Shown in pieces: positions 50,003 to 57,718 of a stretch of 64,000 nt of DNA. The notes under the pieces were generated by a model. The model was not told where the DNA came from and ran no database searches. It saw only the letters and a list, made by a program, of their open reading frames with translations. The translations under genes and the position numbers were made by a program. The number at the start of each line of letters is the position of its first letter. Positions within the stretch are counted from its first letter, which is position 1. The stretch comes from Oscillospiraceae bacterium (GTDB taxonomy: Bacteria; Bacillota; Clostridia; Oscillospirales; Ruminococcaceae): positions 62,001 through 126,000 of the forward strand of contig JAFXGY010000018.1 in NCBI GenBank assembly GCA_017536625.1. Reading direction: 5' to 3'.

Positions 50003-50706
50003 CAAAAAAAGACCTTGCTTTTGCCATCGGAGAAATCAATGATGAATATATCGAAGCGAGCGAAAAAAACAAAAACCGCAGAACCTTCGGCAAATTCGGA
50101 AGCCTTGTTCTTGCGGCTGTTCTTGTTCTTGCTTTTTCGGTAACCGCGGTTGCTGCGGCAACTTTTTTCAACACCATAAACGGCGGAAATCTTTCTTTCG
50201 TGGAAGCGGTTGGCGAATACACCGGCGATGTTTATAAAATCACCTTTGATATGGAAATTTCCGACGACGCAAAATATGTAATCGACGAATATTACGTTCC
50301 CATGTATCTTGAAGAAAACTGGGTGGATTGCGGCGGCGAAGCTTTTGAAACCGGGCTAATCACGGTTTATGATAATTATGACGAAAACTGGTACGCGATT
50401 TTTCAGCAGCATCCGGCGTTTTATCACAAATACGGCGGTTCGGTGGTTTATAACGTCCCCGCCGGAACAAAAATGAACCAGACCTATTTTGAATTTGAAG
50501 GCGAAAAAATCTTCTGCATAGAAACCCAGCCCCATGATGACGGGTTCATAGGAGATCCTTTCGGCACAAGAATGCTTTTCTGGTCGGACGGTTATTATAT
50601 TTTTGAACTTGAAACACGGCTTACCATGGATGATGAAATTCTGCGCGAAATACTGCGCAGTATTCAGAAGGTCGATGATATTTCGGATTACGTGCGGTTG
50701 GGATAA
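49999..50706 (+). CDS. Putative anti-sigma / sigma-coupled membrane protein
   Basis: 235 residues; the ATG at 49999 follows AAAGGAGG. The cytosolic N-terminus (MTKKDLAFAIGEINDEYIEASE) is followed by one membrane helix (about 35-56, FGSLVLAAVLVLAFSVTAVAAA) and an extracytoplasmic domain of about 175 residues that ends DEILREILRSIQKVDDISDYVRLG. That ending resembles DUF4367-type domains found behind ECF sigma factors. Translational coupling to the sigma gene supports an anti-sigma or sensor role, but no ZAS motif is visible. Confidence 0.75.
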   Translation: MTKKDLAFAIGEINDEYIEASEKNKNRRTFGKFGSLVLAAVLVLAFSVTAVAAATFFNTINGGNLSFVEAVGEYTGDVYKITFDMEISDDAKYVIDEYYVPMYLEENWVDCGGEAFETGLITVYDNYDENWYAIFQQHPAFYHKYGGSVVYNVPAGTKMNQTYFEFEGEKIFCIETQPHDDGFIGDPFGTRMLFWSDGYYIFELETRLTMDDEILREILRSIQKVDDISDYVRLG

Positions 50707-50723
50707 ATTAATATTTAATCTAA

Positions 50724-50868
50724 AAAACCTCCCTTGTCAAGGGGAGGGGGACCATCGCCTTTTTTGCGATGGTGGAGGGATTCTCTGTGATTAAAGAAAG
50801 AATCCCCCAGTCTTTTTTAACCGCAAGCGGTTAAAAAATCCAGCCCCCTTTAACAAGGGGGCTTAATG
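50724..50868. repeat. Palindromic intergenic repeat block
   Basis: CCTCCCTTGTCAAGGGGAGG, CCATCGC...GCGATGG, TTTTTTAACCGCAAGCGGTTAAAAAA and CCCCCTTTAACAAGGGGG dyads in a row, between the sigma locus and the convergent MazG-like gene. It may stop both transcripts. Confidence 0.7.
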
Positions 50869-50882
50869 GGATAGGCAATAAT

Positions 50883-51209
50883 TTATTCTTCTCTGTTAAT
50901 GGACCTTTCGGCGGAAAAGCCTTCGGGATATCTTTTGCGAAGTTTTTCGATGTTGCGTTCGAGCACTTCTTCAAGGGAAATTCCAAGAGCTTCAGCGCCC
51001 TCCGCAAGGTACCAGGCAACGTCGCCCAGTTCTTTTATAAGCGCCTCTCTGTCAAGTTCGTGGGAATGGAAAAGATGTTTTTTCACTATGTCGCAGGCTT
51101 CGCCGCTTTCTCCGCAAAGGCCCATCACCGCATTGGTGAGCATTTCCTTTTCGCCAAGTTCACGGTTCAAAGTAACCATGGCAAGCTTCTGATATTCGTT
51201 CACGGTCAT
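50883..51209 (-). CDS. MazG-like nucleotide pyrophosphohydrolase
   Basis: 108 residues, one MazG domain. The metal-binding EExxE-ExxD pattern is present in GLCGESGEACDIVKK and KELGDVAWYLAEGAEALGISLE. Such small all-alpha NTP pyrophosphatases hydrolyse (d)NTPs to NMP and PPi and clean the nucleotide pool. It is monocistronic, with a promoter at 51250-51278 on the minus strand. Confidence 0.93.
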   Translation of the reverse strand: MTVNEYQKLAMVTLNRELGEKEMLTNAVMGLCGESGEACDIVKKHLFHSHELDREALIKELGDVAWYLAEGAEALGISLEEVLERNIEKLRKRYPEGFSAERSINREE

Positions 51210-51249
51210 TTTATTTTTTCACGCCTTCCGCAATTTTTCTTATGGAAAA

Positions 51250-51278
51250 ATTATAATAAAATTCTTCAAAAAAAGCAA
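51250..51278 (-). promoter_or_regulatory. Promoter of the MazG-like gene
   Basis: On the minus strand TTGCTT (51278-51273), a 17-nt spacer and TATAAT (51255-51250). Confidence 0.65.
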
Positions 51279-51307
51279 CAGCGGGCAATAAAACCCGCTG
51301 TTTTTGA
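51277..51307 (-). terminator. Terminator of the small exported-protein gene
   Basis: On the minus strand ACAGCGGG, a loop and CCCGCTGT are followed by TGCTTTTTTT. It abuts the MazG promoter. A plus-strand T run also exists. Confidence 0.7.
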
Positions 51308-51390
51308 TGTAAAATATTTTGTTTTATAATACTGCAAAGTATATAATTTAGTGTACTGAATTTAACAAAATGGCTTATTTATGCGGTTTT

Positions 51391-51696
51391 TCAGCCCGGG
51401 TTGATGGAATCATACCACACAAAGAATGGCAGCCAGCGGTAATATACCCCGATATGCCTTGTGGTGCCCATTTCGCCGGAAGGATTCGGTCCGCCGCTGA
51501 AATAGACGAAATATGAATCGTGCGCCGGGGAATATTCGGCATATTCCGCCTTGTAAAATTCTCCGTAAAGCTGGTTTTCCATATATTTTTCCGCCGCTCT
51601 TATGGCGGCTTTTTCCGGAAGGAACCCGCAGAACCAAAGCAAAAGCAAAGCTGCGCAAAGCAGCCCAGCCGCAGCGGCGAAAAGCTTCTTTTTCAT
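51391..51696 (-). CDS. Small exported or membrane-anchored protein of unknown function
   Basis: 101 residues from the ATG at 51696 (GGGAGG upstream). KKK and a hydrophobic stretch (LFAAAAGLLCAALLLLWFCG, residues 5-24) make a signal anchor or lipoprotein-like signal without a clear lipobox. The remaining 75 residues are aromatic-rich (YGEFYKAEYAEYSPAHDSYFVYF, GVYYRWLPFFVWYDSINPG). No family is recognised. It is not in an operon with either neighbour. Confidence 0.7.
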   Translation of the reverse strand: MKKKLFAAAAGLLCAALLLLWFCGFLPEKAAIRAAEKYMENQLYGEFYKAEYAEYSPAHDSYFVYFSGGPNPSGEMGTTRHIGVYYRWLPFFVWYDSINPG

Positions 51697-51800
51697 AAAA
51701 AATCCTCCCTTCTTCCGATAAGACAAGTTTAGCAGAAGGCATGGGGCTTGGCAACGGAAAAGGGCAAATCTTAATAAAAGATTAAGATTTGACTGGCCGC

Positions 51801-51837
51801 AAAAAACGGACCGGAATAAACTTCCGGCCCGTTTTTT
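51801..51837 (-). terminator. Terminator of the second two-component operon
   Basis: AACGGACCGGAA, TAAAC, TTCCGGCCCGTT with A/T runs on both sides. Confidence 0.85.
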
Positions 51838-51860
51838 CAAAGAGGAGTACTATGAAAAAA

Positions 51861-52901
51861 TTAAAGTTTTACTGTAAATTTTGCGCCGCCTTCCGGGCGG
51901 TTTTCGGCAAAAACTTTTCCTCCTTCAAGGGTAAGAATATTCTTCACAAGAGCAAGTCCAAGCCCGTTGCCCTCTTCCTTATGGGAAGAATCGCTCTGAT
52001 AAAATTTATCGAAGATATGCTCTTTGGAACCTTCGGTGATTCCGGGGCCGCTGTCCTCGACGGTGCAAATTATATCTTCACCTTCGGAATAAAGGCGTAT
52101 CTTCAGAAGACCTTCTTCCGGGTTAAATTTGATGGCGTTTGCAATAAGATTGTTCCAGACGTGGAACATAAGGTTTTCGTTGCCCTCATATTCGATTTTA
52201 TCAAGGTCGATATCGAGTTCGATATCCTTTTTATCCCATTCGGATTCAAGCCCCATGAGGGATTGCCTTATCTGTTCATCAAGGCGGTATTTTTTTATTT
52301 CCGGGCGGATTGCTTTGTTATCGACCTTTGAAAGAAGAAGAATGTTCCCCACAAGGGCAGAAAGCCTTCGGGTATTGAAAAGGATTTTTTCGGTATAAAT
52401 CTTTTCTTCCTCACAGCAGTCCGGGTTGCACTGCAAAAGGGTTGCGTAACCTTCTATTGCATTGATTGGGGTTTTGAATTCGTGAGAAACGTTCGAAACA
52501 AAATCCGTCTGCAGAATTTCCGTTGCGCCAAGTTCCTTTGTCATTATATTGAAGTTTTCATACATATTCTTGATTTCGCGGAAGGGGCTTTTTGTTTCAA
52601 GGCGGATATCGAAATTCCCTTTCGAAACTTCGTGCATGGCGTTGCTGAGCTTTGTTATGGGTTCAAAGAAAAGTTTTCCGAGGAAAAAGCTCAGTGAATA
52701 GCCGATTATAATATTGAAAACCACAAACCAGATGAGAAGAAGAGTGGTTTCCCTTACGGAAAAAATCCAGCCGAGCAATGCCGCCAGCGCCGCGGAAACA
52801 AAAAAAGTTACCACCAGCTGAACCATTGCAAGAAGAGTGAAATAGACCCTTGTGCTTCTTTTTACCGCTGTTCTTGCTTTTTCTATTTCGTTTATCTTCA
52901 T
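51861..52901 (-). CDS. Sensor histidine kinase, second two-component system
   Basis: 346 residues, start overlapping the regulator's stop (ATGA). Two membrane helices close together (about 19-47 and 52-75) leave only a few residues outside, so it is an intramembrane-sensing kinase of the kind linked to cell-envelope or antibiotic stress. A HAMP-like linker (76-128), HisKA with His140 in NVSHEFKTPINAI and an HATPase with VEDSGPGI and GNGLGLALVKNI complete it. No dedicated ABC transporter gene is adjacent. Confidence 0.95.
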   Translation of the reverse strand: MKINEIEKARTAVKRSTRVYFTLLAMVQLVVTFFVSAALAALLGWIFSVRETTLLLIWFVVFNIIIGYSLSFFLGKLFFEPITKLSNAMHEVSKGNFDIRLETKSPFREIKNMYENFNIMTKELGATEILQTDFVSNVSHEFKTPINAIEGYATLLQCNPDCCEEEKIYTEKILFNTRRLSALVGNILLLSKVDNKAIRPEIKKYRLDEQIRQSLMGLESEWDKKDIELDIDLDKIEYEGNENLMFHVWNNLIANAIKFNPEEGLLKIRLYSEGEDIICTVEDSGPGITEGSKEHIFDKFYQSDSSHKEEGNGLGLALVKNILTLEGGKVFAENRPEGGAKFTVKL

Positions 52902-53569
52902 GCTTTCACTACCTTATAGCCGACCCCGCGGATTGTCACGATTCTGAAATCCTCGTTTTCGCGGAATCTTTCGCGCAGTCTTCCGATATGTACGTCAACG
53001 GTGTGGGTGTCGCTTTCGTTTTCATATCCCCAGATATCATCCATAAGCTGCTGACGGGTGAAAATTTTTCCCGGGAATGAAGCCATCTTATAAAGAAGCA
53101 TGAATTCCTTCTGGGGGAGCACCATGCTTTCCTTCGGGGTTGTTACGGTAAGGGAATCGCATTCCATAAGGGTGGAACCAATGGTCTGGCGGCGTTCGTT
53201 TATCATCTGCGCCCTTCTTAAAAGTGCGCCGACCCGAAGAACCATTTCGTTCACGTTCACGGGTTTCACCATAAAATCGTCCGTTCCGGAAAGGAAGCCA
53301 AGGCGCATATCGTCAAAGGCATCCTTTGCGGTTATCATCATAACCGGGGTGTTTATTCCGGATTCCCGAAGGGAACTTACCAGTTCATAGCCATCCATAA
53401 CCGGCATCATAATATCGGAAATAATGAGGTCGTAATAATCCGAATCCATGGCATCAAGGGCTTCTTTTCCGTCGGAAACGCCTTTTACCGTATATCCGTT
53501 TTTGGTAAGAACGTGCTGGAAAAGCTGGCGAAGTTCCTTATCGTCCTCCGCAATAAGAATTTTGAACAT
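52898..53569 (-). CDS. OmpR-family response regulator, second two-component system
   Basis: 223 residues from the ATG at 53569, preceded by AAAGGAAG; an ATG 27 nt further upstream lacks a ribosome site. Receiver domain with D9/D10, phospho-acceptor Asp52 in LIISDIMMP, conserved Lys in FMVKPVNV. Winged-helix domain with LPQKEFMLLYKMASF, THTVDVHIGRLRERF and TIRGVGYKV. It is first in its operon, with a promoter and a perfect 16-bp palindrome just upstream. Confidence 0.95.
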   Translation of the reverse strand: MFKILIAEDDKELRQLFQHVLTKNGYTVKGVSDGKEALDAMDSDYYDLIISDIMMPVMDGYELVSSLRESGINTPVMMITAKDAFDDMRLGFLSGTDDFMVKPVNVNEMVLRVGALLRRAQMINERRQTIGSTLMECDSLTVTTPKESMVLPQKEFMLLYKMASFPGKIFTRQQLMDDIWGYENESDTHTVDVHIGRLRERFRENEDFRIVTIRGVGYKVVKA

Positions 53570-53608
53570 AAGGCAAAATCTTCCTTTCTGATTCATTCTT
53601 CACTTATG

Positions 53609-53637
53609 ATAATACACTATCTTCAAAAAGGTGTAAA
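53609..53637 (-). promoter_or_regulatory. Promoter of the second two-component operon
   Basis: On the minus strand TTTACA (53637-53632), a 17-nt spacer and TATTAT (about 53614-53609). Confidence 0.75.
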
Positions 53638-53643
53638 CCGAAG

Positions 53644-53659
53644 TTCAACAATTGTTGAA
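53644..53659. promoter_or_regulatory. Perfect palindrome TTCAACAATTGTTGAA, candidate operator
   Basis: A 16-bp perfect dyad 6 nt upstream of the -35 of the response-regulator promoter. That is the usual place for an activator or autoregulating response regulator. Confidence 0.5.
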
Positions 53660-53674
53660 AAAATCCGGCATTTT

Positions 53675-54060
53675 GCGGGCGGATGATATCTGCCCGCAAA
53701 CTCGCCTCCCTGAATGGGGAGGTTAAACATCCGGGTTCTTGGCTCCCCTGAAAGGGGAGCTGGATTCGGTCGAAGACCGAAGACTGAGGGGTTTAACTAT
53801 GTAAACCCTCCGGGTTCTTGGTAATCCCTCATCCGTCTTTCGCCTTCGGCGAAATCCACCTGTACTCTTGCCGTTAACGTCTTTATGCTACGGCACGCCT
53901 TGCATAAAGACGACGGCTGCGCCAAACCCTGCTCGCTTCATCGTCCACAGGACGCGCTTCGCAGGCTTTGCTCTTTGGGAAGGCTGCCCTCCGGGAATCC
54001 TTTTTACGGCGGGAGCAAGCCCCTGCCCTGCATTGCGGAACGGTCAGGACCGTTCTCTGC
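53675..54060. repeat. Cluster of palindromic intergenic elements
   Basis: Units present: GCGGGCGGATGATATCTGCCCGC (53675-53697), GGCTCCCCTGAAAGGGGAGC (near 53741-53761), the GTCTTTCGCCTTCGGCGAAATCC unit (near 53832), GGCGGGAGCAAGCCCCTGCC (54008-54027) and GCGGAACGGTCAGGACCGTTCTCTGC (54035-54060). In the middle (53870-53990) is a GC-rich stretch that I cannot relate to the other clusters. No gene is supported here. Confidence 0.75.
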
Positions 54061-54094
54061 GGTAAAACGGCGGGGTTTTCGTGCAATAAAATAT

Positions 54095-54123
54095 TTGCCA
54101 AAACGGGGTTTTTCCGTTATAAT
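54095..54123 (+). promoter_or_regulatory. Promoter of the class II aldolase gene
   Basis: TTGCCA (54095-54100), a 17-nt spacer and TATAAT (54118-54123), 33 nt before the ATG. Confidence 0.85.
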
Positions 54124-54155
54124 GAAAACAGACCTATTTTTCAGGAGGAATTTTA

Positions 54156-54800
54156 ATGAACTATAAAGCTTTTCTTATTGAAGCAGGAAAAAGAATGCTT
54201 CATTCCGGTTTTACCGTCGGAACCTGGGGCAACATAAGCGTCCGTGACCCCGAAACCGGATATGTTTACCTTACCCCTTCCGGTATGCCTTACGATACCC
54301 TTACCGAGGATGACATAGTAGTTATGGATCTTGATGCAAACCGCATTGAAGGTGAACGCAGACCCACCATCGAATATCTTATGCACCTTGGAATTATGAA
54401 AAACCGCCCGGACGTGAACGCGGTTATTCATACCCACCCCATCTATTCCCAGATCTTCGCTCTTCTTCATGAAGAGATCCCGCCTGTAATCGACGAAGCG
54501 GCTCAGGCTCTTGGCGCAAACCCCGTCCGCATCACCGAATATGCTCTTCCCGGTTCCGTCGAAATGGCCGAAAACGTAATCAAAACCCTCGGAAATGACG
54601 CTTCCTGCCTTATCGGCAACCATGGCGCCGTTGCAGTCGGCAAAGATATGGAAACCGCTTTCAAGGTATGCACCATTCTTGAAATGTCCGCCCAGATTTA
54701 TTATATGGCAAGATGCATCGGCACCCCGAAGCCCATTCCCCAGGATAAAGTTGAATATATGGTAAACGTAACCGTAAAAGAATACGGACAGAAAAAATAA
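54156..54800 (+). CDS. Class II aldolase/adducin-family protein
   Basis: 214 residues; CAGGAGG precedes the ATG. Zinc-dependent L-fuculose-phosphate-aldolase-like enzyme. Family motifs: GTWGNISVRD, LTPSGMPYDTL, the zinc ligands in IHTHPIYS, a candidate acid in the PPVIDEAA stretch, and the third zinc His in GNHGAVAVG. Substrates of this family include fuculose-, rhamnulose- and ribulose-phosphates and methylthioribulose-phosphate; nothing nearby settles which. Monocistronic. Confidence 0.92.
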   Translation: MNYKAFLIEAGKRMLHSGFTVGTWGNISVRDPETGYVYLTPSGMPYDTLTEDDIVVMDLDANRIEGERRPTIEYLMHLGIMKNRPDVNAVIHTHPIYSQIFALLHEEIPPVIDEAAQALGANPVRITEYALPGSVEMAENVIKTLGNDASCLIGNHGAVAVGKDMETAFKVCTILEMSAQIYYMARCIGTPKPIPQDKVEYMVNVTVKEYGQKK

Positions 54801-54815
54801 TTCGAAGCGATAACA

Positions 54816-54851
54816 AAAACAGCACCGGAAATCCGGTGCTGTTTTTTTTCG
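54816..54851. terminator. Bidirectional terminator
   Basis: AACAGCACCGGAAATCCGGTGCTGTT followed by TTTTTT, between the aldolase gene and the convergent M42 gene. Confidence 0.9.
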
Positions 54852-54898
54852 ATTTAAAAAATTTTTTGCGGGTCAGGCTTTGCCCTCCGGGAAGGCTT

Positions 54899-55939
54899 TT
54901 ATATATCGAGGACGTAGCCGAGAAGGAGATTTGTGGTATTGAGAAGACCGGAAATATGGGTTCTTTCCATGCCGTGGCTGCACCATACGGCCATTCCGAA
55001 GGTTGCGGCGCGAAGATTATTGCCCGCTCTCACTGCGGCATTGGCGTCGGTTCCGTAATGATAATAGATATCCACTTCATAATCACATTCGGCTTTTTCG
55101 GCATATCCGATAAGGCGGTTGGTGAGTTCGAAGTCATAAGGCGCTGCGGCATCCTTTGCGCAGATGGAAACGGCATATTCGTTTCCGTTATATCCCGGGC
55201 CGATAAGACCGATATCAATGGCAACATATTCGGAAACTTCCGGAGGAACATAGGTTCCGCCCATGCCGATTTCTTCGGAATAGGGGAAGGCAAGCATGGT
55301 TCTGTATTTGGGTTTAAGGTTGTTTTCGGTAAGATATTTGAGCATTGCGAAAACGCAGGCAATGGCGCCTTTATCATCAATAAAGCGTGATTTGATATAT
55401 CCGTTTTCGGTAACCTGGCATCTGGGATCGACGGAAATGAAATCTCCGTGGCGGATTCCAAGGGCTTTTACTTCTTCGCGGGAAGATACTTTTTCGTCAA
55501 GAATCACTATCATGGTGTTTTCGTCACGGGGAAGGGTTCTTGCATCATCAAAAACATGGACAGAATGGCTTTGGCAGGTCATAAGTCCGGTGTATTCCTT
55601 TCCTTCGCGGGTATGAACGGTTACCGTTTCGCCTTCAAAGCTGCTGTAATTCACTCCGCCAAGCTGGCGAACACGGATCATTCCGTCTGCATCAATGGTG
55701 CGAACCACCATTCCAAGGGTATCCGGATGGGCACCCACAAGAACGGTTTTGGAATTATCCTCGCCTTCAAGGGTGATATAAGCGGTGCTTTTGTTATCAT
55801 AAGTTACCTTGCAGCCGAATTTTGCGGCATATTCTTCGAGAAGGGGATTCATTTTTACGTAATAGCCAACGGGGCTTGGGGTATTCACGATATCTTTGAA
55901 ACAATCGATAATGAATTTTTCGTCAACGCTGAATTTCAT
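54899..55939 (-). CDS. M42 family metallopeptidase, third of three
   Basis: 346 residues from the ATG at 55939 (GAGGTG upstream; the longer frame has no ribosome site). Metal-ligand motifs: VGAHPDTLGM, FIDDKGAIA, YSEEIGMGG, VAIDIGLI and WCSHGME. It is clearly more distant from the two tandem M42 proteins at 4.9-7.0 kb than they are from each other (for example PD in place of MDE after the first His). Probably a cytosolic aminopeptidase with other specificity. It has its own promoter and a repeat in its 5' UTR. Confidence 0.9.
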   Translation of the reverse strand: MKFSVDEKFIIDCFKDIVNTPSPVGYYVKMNPLLEEYAAKFGCKVTYDNKSTAYITLEGEDNSKTVLVGAHPDTLGMVVRTIDADGMIRVRQLGGVNYSSFEGETVTVHTREGKEYTGLMTCQSHSVHVFDDARTLPRDENTMIVILDEKVSSREEVKALGIRHGDFISVDPRCQVTENGYIKSRFIDDKGAIACVFAMLKYLTENNLKPKYRTMLAFPYSEEIGMGGTYVPPEVSEYVAIDIGLIGPGYNGNEYAVSICAKDAAAPYDFELTNRLIGYAEKAECDYEVDIYYHYGTDANAAVRAGNNLRAATFGMAVWCSHGMERTHISGLLNTTNLLLGYVLDI

Positions 55940-56005
55940 AATATACACCTCACTTAATTTATAGCCGTATGAGATTGCCTTTCCGGGAATGTTCATAAAA
56001 ACCGT

Positions 56006-56097
56006 GGCGGCGGATATTATCTGTCCGCCATTTTCCGGACTGGGTCACAATCCCTCAGTCAGCTTCGCTGACAGCTCCCTTTACACAAGGGAGCCTT
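56006..56097. repeat. Palindromic elements in the 5' UTR of the third M42 gene
   Basis: GGCGGATATTATCTGTCCGCC (within 56006-56029), GTCAGCTTCGCTGAC and GCTCCCTTTACACAAGGGAGC. They lie between the minus-strand promoter at 56108-56135 and the gene, so they are transcribed. Confidence 0.7.
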
Positions 56098-56107
56098 ATT
56101 GATTTCA

Positions 56108-56135
56108 ATTATAGCACTGTTTTTTCATCTTGCAA
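56108..56135 (-). promoter_or_regulatory. Promoter of the third M42 gene
   Basis: On the minus strand TTGCAA (56135-56130), a 16-nt spacer and TATAAT (56113-56108). Confidence 0.75.
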
Positions 56136-56241
56136 GAAGCAAAAAATGAAGCATTTCCTGCATGGTTTTTTCATCGTTACGGATAGCCTTCAAAACCCAA
56201 AAATAAACGAACTTTATGCATATTTTATGTTCCTTTTATTC

Positions 56242-56270
56242 TTGACAACGCTTTTAAATAATGTTAAATT
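56242..56270 (+). promoter_or_regulatory. Promoter of the purine operon
   Basis: TTGACA (56242-56247), a 17-nt spacer and TAAATT (56265-56270). The ZTP aptamer starts about 20 nt later. Confidence 0.8.
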
Positions 56271-56289
56271 TATTATATAAGTGAATACA

Positions 56290-56395
56290 CATTCTTTGCA
56301 ACTGACGGACTTAGTGGAGAACCACGGTGGAGCAAAGAATTGATTGGGGAACGGCTTCCCCATTTTTATTTTTTAGCCGACCGTCTGGGCACATT
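56290..56395 (+). ncRNA. ZTP (pfl) riboswitch aptamer
   Basis: TTCTTTGC (56292-56299) pairs with GCAAAGAA (56332-56339) around ACTGACGG and a GTGG-AGAACCAC hairpin, as in the pfl motif. The conserved 3' half GCCGACCGTCTGGGCA (56376-56391) follows after a GGGGAACGGCTTCCCC linker hairpin. Such aptamers sense ZMP/ZTP, which build up when 10-formyl-THF is short, and switch on purine and one-carbon genes. The purE start is 62 nt further on. Confidence 0.9.
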
Positions 56396-56440
56396 TACTC
56401 CCTTTTTCTTAAAGGAGCAAGTGTGTCCATTTTTTATTTT
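56385..56440 (+). terminator. Riboswitch-controlled terminator before purE
   Basis: TGGGCACATTTACTCC pairs with GGAGCAAGTGTGTCC (some G-U), followed by ATTTTTTATTTT. The left arm takes over the CTGGGCA end of the aptamer, so ligand binding and termination exclude each other. Confidence 0.85.
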
Positions 56441-56456
56441 CAAAAGGAGAATTGCC

Positions 56457-56945
56457 ATGAAAAAAGTTGGAATCATTATGGGAAGCGACAGCGATCTTCC
56501 CATCGTAACCAAAGCAACCGATACCCTTAAAGCGCTCGAAATTCCTTTCGAAGTCCATGTTTATTCCGCGCACAGAACACCGGTTGAAGCACGCGATTTT
56601 GCGGTTAATGCAAGAGAAAACGGCTTTGGCGCAATTATTGCCGCCGCGGGCATGGCTGCGCACCTTGCGGGTGCAATTGCCGCGAACACCACCCTTCCGG
56701 TAATCGGAATCCCCTGCAAATCTTCGAATCTTGACGGCATTGACGCCCTTCTTTCCACAGTACAGATGCCCACCGGAATTCCGGTAGCGACTGTTGCCAT
56801 AAACGGAGGAGCCAATGCCGCTTTGCTTTGTGCCCAGATTCTTGCCGTTGAGGATAAGGAGCTTGCCGCAAAGCTTGACGCAAAACGCGCAGCTGACGCC
56901 GCAAAAGTTCTTGAAAAAGATGCTGCGATCAGCGCTTCTTTTTGA
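56457..56945 (+). CDS. purE: N5-carboxyaminoimidazole ribonucleotide mutase
   Basis: 162 residues from the ATG at 56457, which follows AAAAGGAG; an upstream in-frame start would lie in the riboswitch. Class I PurE converts N5-CAIR to CAIR in purine synthesis. Motifs: GIIMGSDSDLPI, SAHRTPVEA (His and Arg of the active site), AAAGMAAHLAGAIAA and LLSTVQMPTGIPVATVAI. First gene of a nine-gene operon. The partner PurK is not seen in the window. Confidence 0.97.
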   Translation: MKKVGIIMGSDSDLPIVTKATDTLKALEIPFEVHVYSAHRTPVEARDFAVNARENGFGAIIAAAGMAAHLAGAIAANTTLPVIGIPCKSSNLDGIDALLSTVQMPTGIPVATVAINGGANAALLCAQILAVEDKELAAKLDAKRAADAAKVLEKDAAISASF

Positions 56946-56995
56946 TTTGTATTAAAATTTTTTCAAATAATTTATATTTTTAAGGAGTTAAAACT

Positions 56996-57682
56996 ATGGA
57001 AAACAAACTTGTTTACACCGGCAAAACCAAAGACGTATTCGCACTTGAAAACGGAAACTATCTTCTCAAATTCAAAGATGACTGCACCGGCAAGGACGGC
57101 GTTTTTGATCCGGGCGAAAATACCGTTGGTCTTACCATCGAAGGCGTCGGCGACGTAAACCTTCGTATGTCCATCTATTTCTTCGAAAAAGTAAATGCCG
57201 CCGGCATCAAAACCCATTTTGTTTCCGCCGACCTTGAAAACACCACCATGGAAGTTCTTCCTGCAAAAGTTTTCGGTCACGGCCTCGAAGTTATCTGCCG
57301 CCACAAAGCAGTAGGCTCCTTCATCCGCCGCTATGGTGATTATATCGAAGACGGCGCTGACCTTCCCGCATACGTTGAAACCACATTCAAAAATGACGAA
57401 AAAGGCGATCCGCTTGTAACCAAAGATGCCCTTGTTGCTCTCGGCGTAATGAGCGACGAACAGTATGACGATATCAAATCCATGACCCAGCAGATCACCC
57501 AGATTGTTGCGGACGACCTTAAAGAAAAAGGCCTTGTTCTTTATGATATCAAATTCGAATTCGGTTATGACGCAGACGGCAAAGTAATGCTCATTGACGA
57601 AATTGCTTCCGGCAATATGCGCGTTTATAAAGACGGCAAATATATCGACCCCATGACCCTTTCCAAACTCTTCTTCGCATAA
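56996..57682 (+). CDS. purC: SAICAR synthetase
   Basis: 228 residues; AAGGAG precedes the ATG. Joins CAIR and aspartate with ATP to give SAICAR. Motifs: [23 protein letters not shown] (ATP-binding part), [14 protein letters not shown] and [22 protein letters not shown]. Normal bacterial length. Confidence 0.96.
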   Translation: MENKLVYTGKTKDVFALENGNYLLKFKDDCTGKDGVFDPGENTVGLTIEGVGDVNLRMSIYFFEKVNAAGIKTHFVSADLENTTMEVLPAKVFGHGLEVICRHKAVGSFIRRYGDYIEDGADLPAYVETTFKNDEKGDPLVTKDALVALGVMSDEQYDDIKSMTQQITQIVADDLKEKGLVLYDIKFEFGYDADGKVMLIDEIASGNMRVYKDGKYIDPMTLSKLFFA

Positions 57683-57718
57683 TTTTTTCTTAAAACGAAA
57701 TAAAACAAAGGAGATAAT

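Noticed and set aside
51789-52331. 180-codon plus-strand frame over the second histidine kinase
   Set aside because: Antisense to the clear kinase ATPase domain; its apparent ribosome site is chance next to the terminator.
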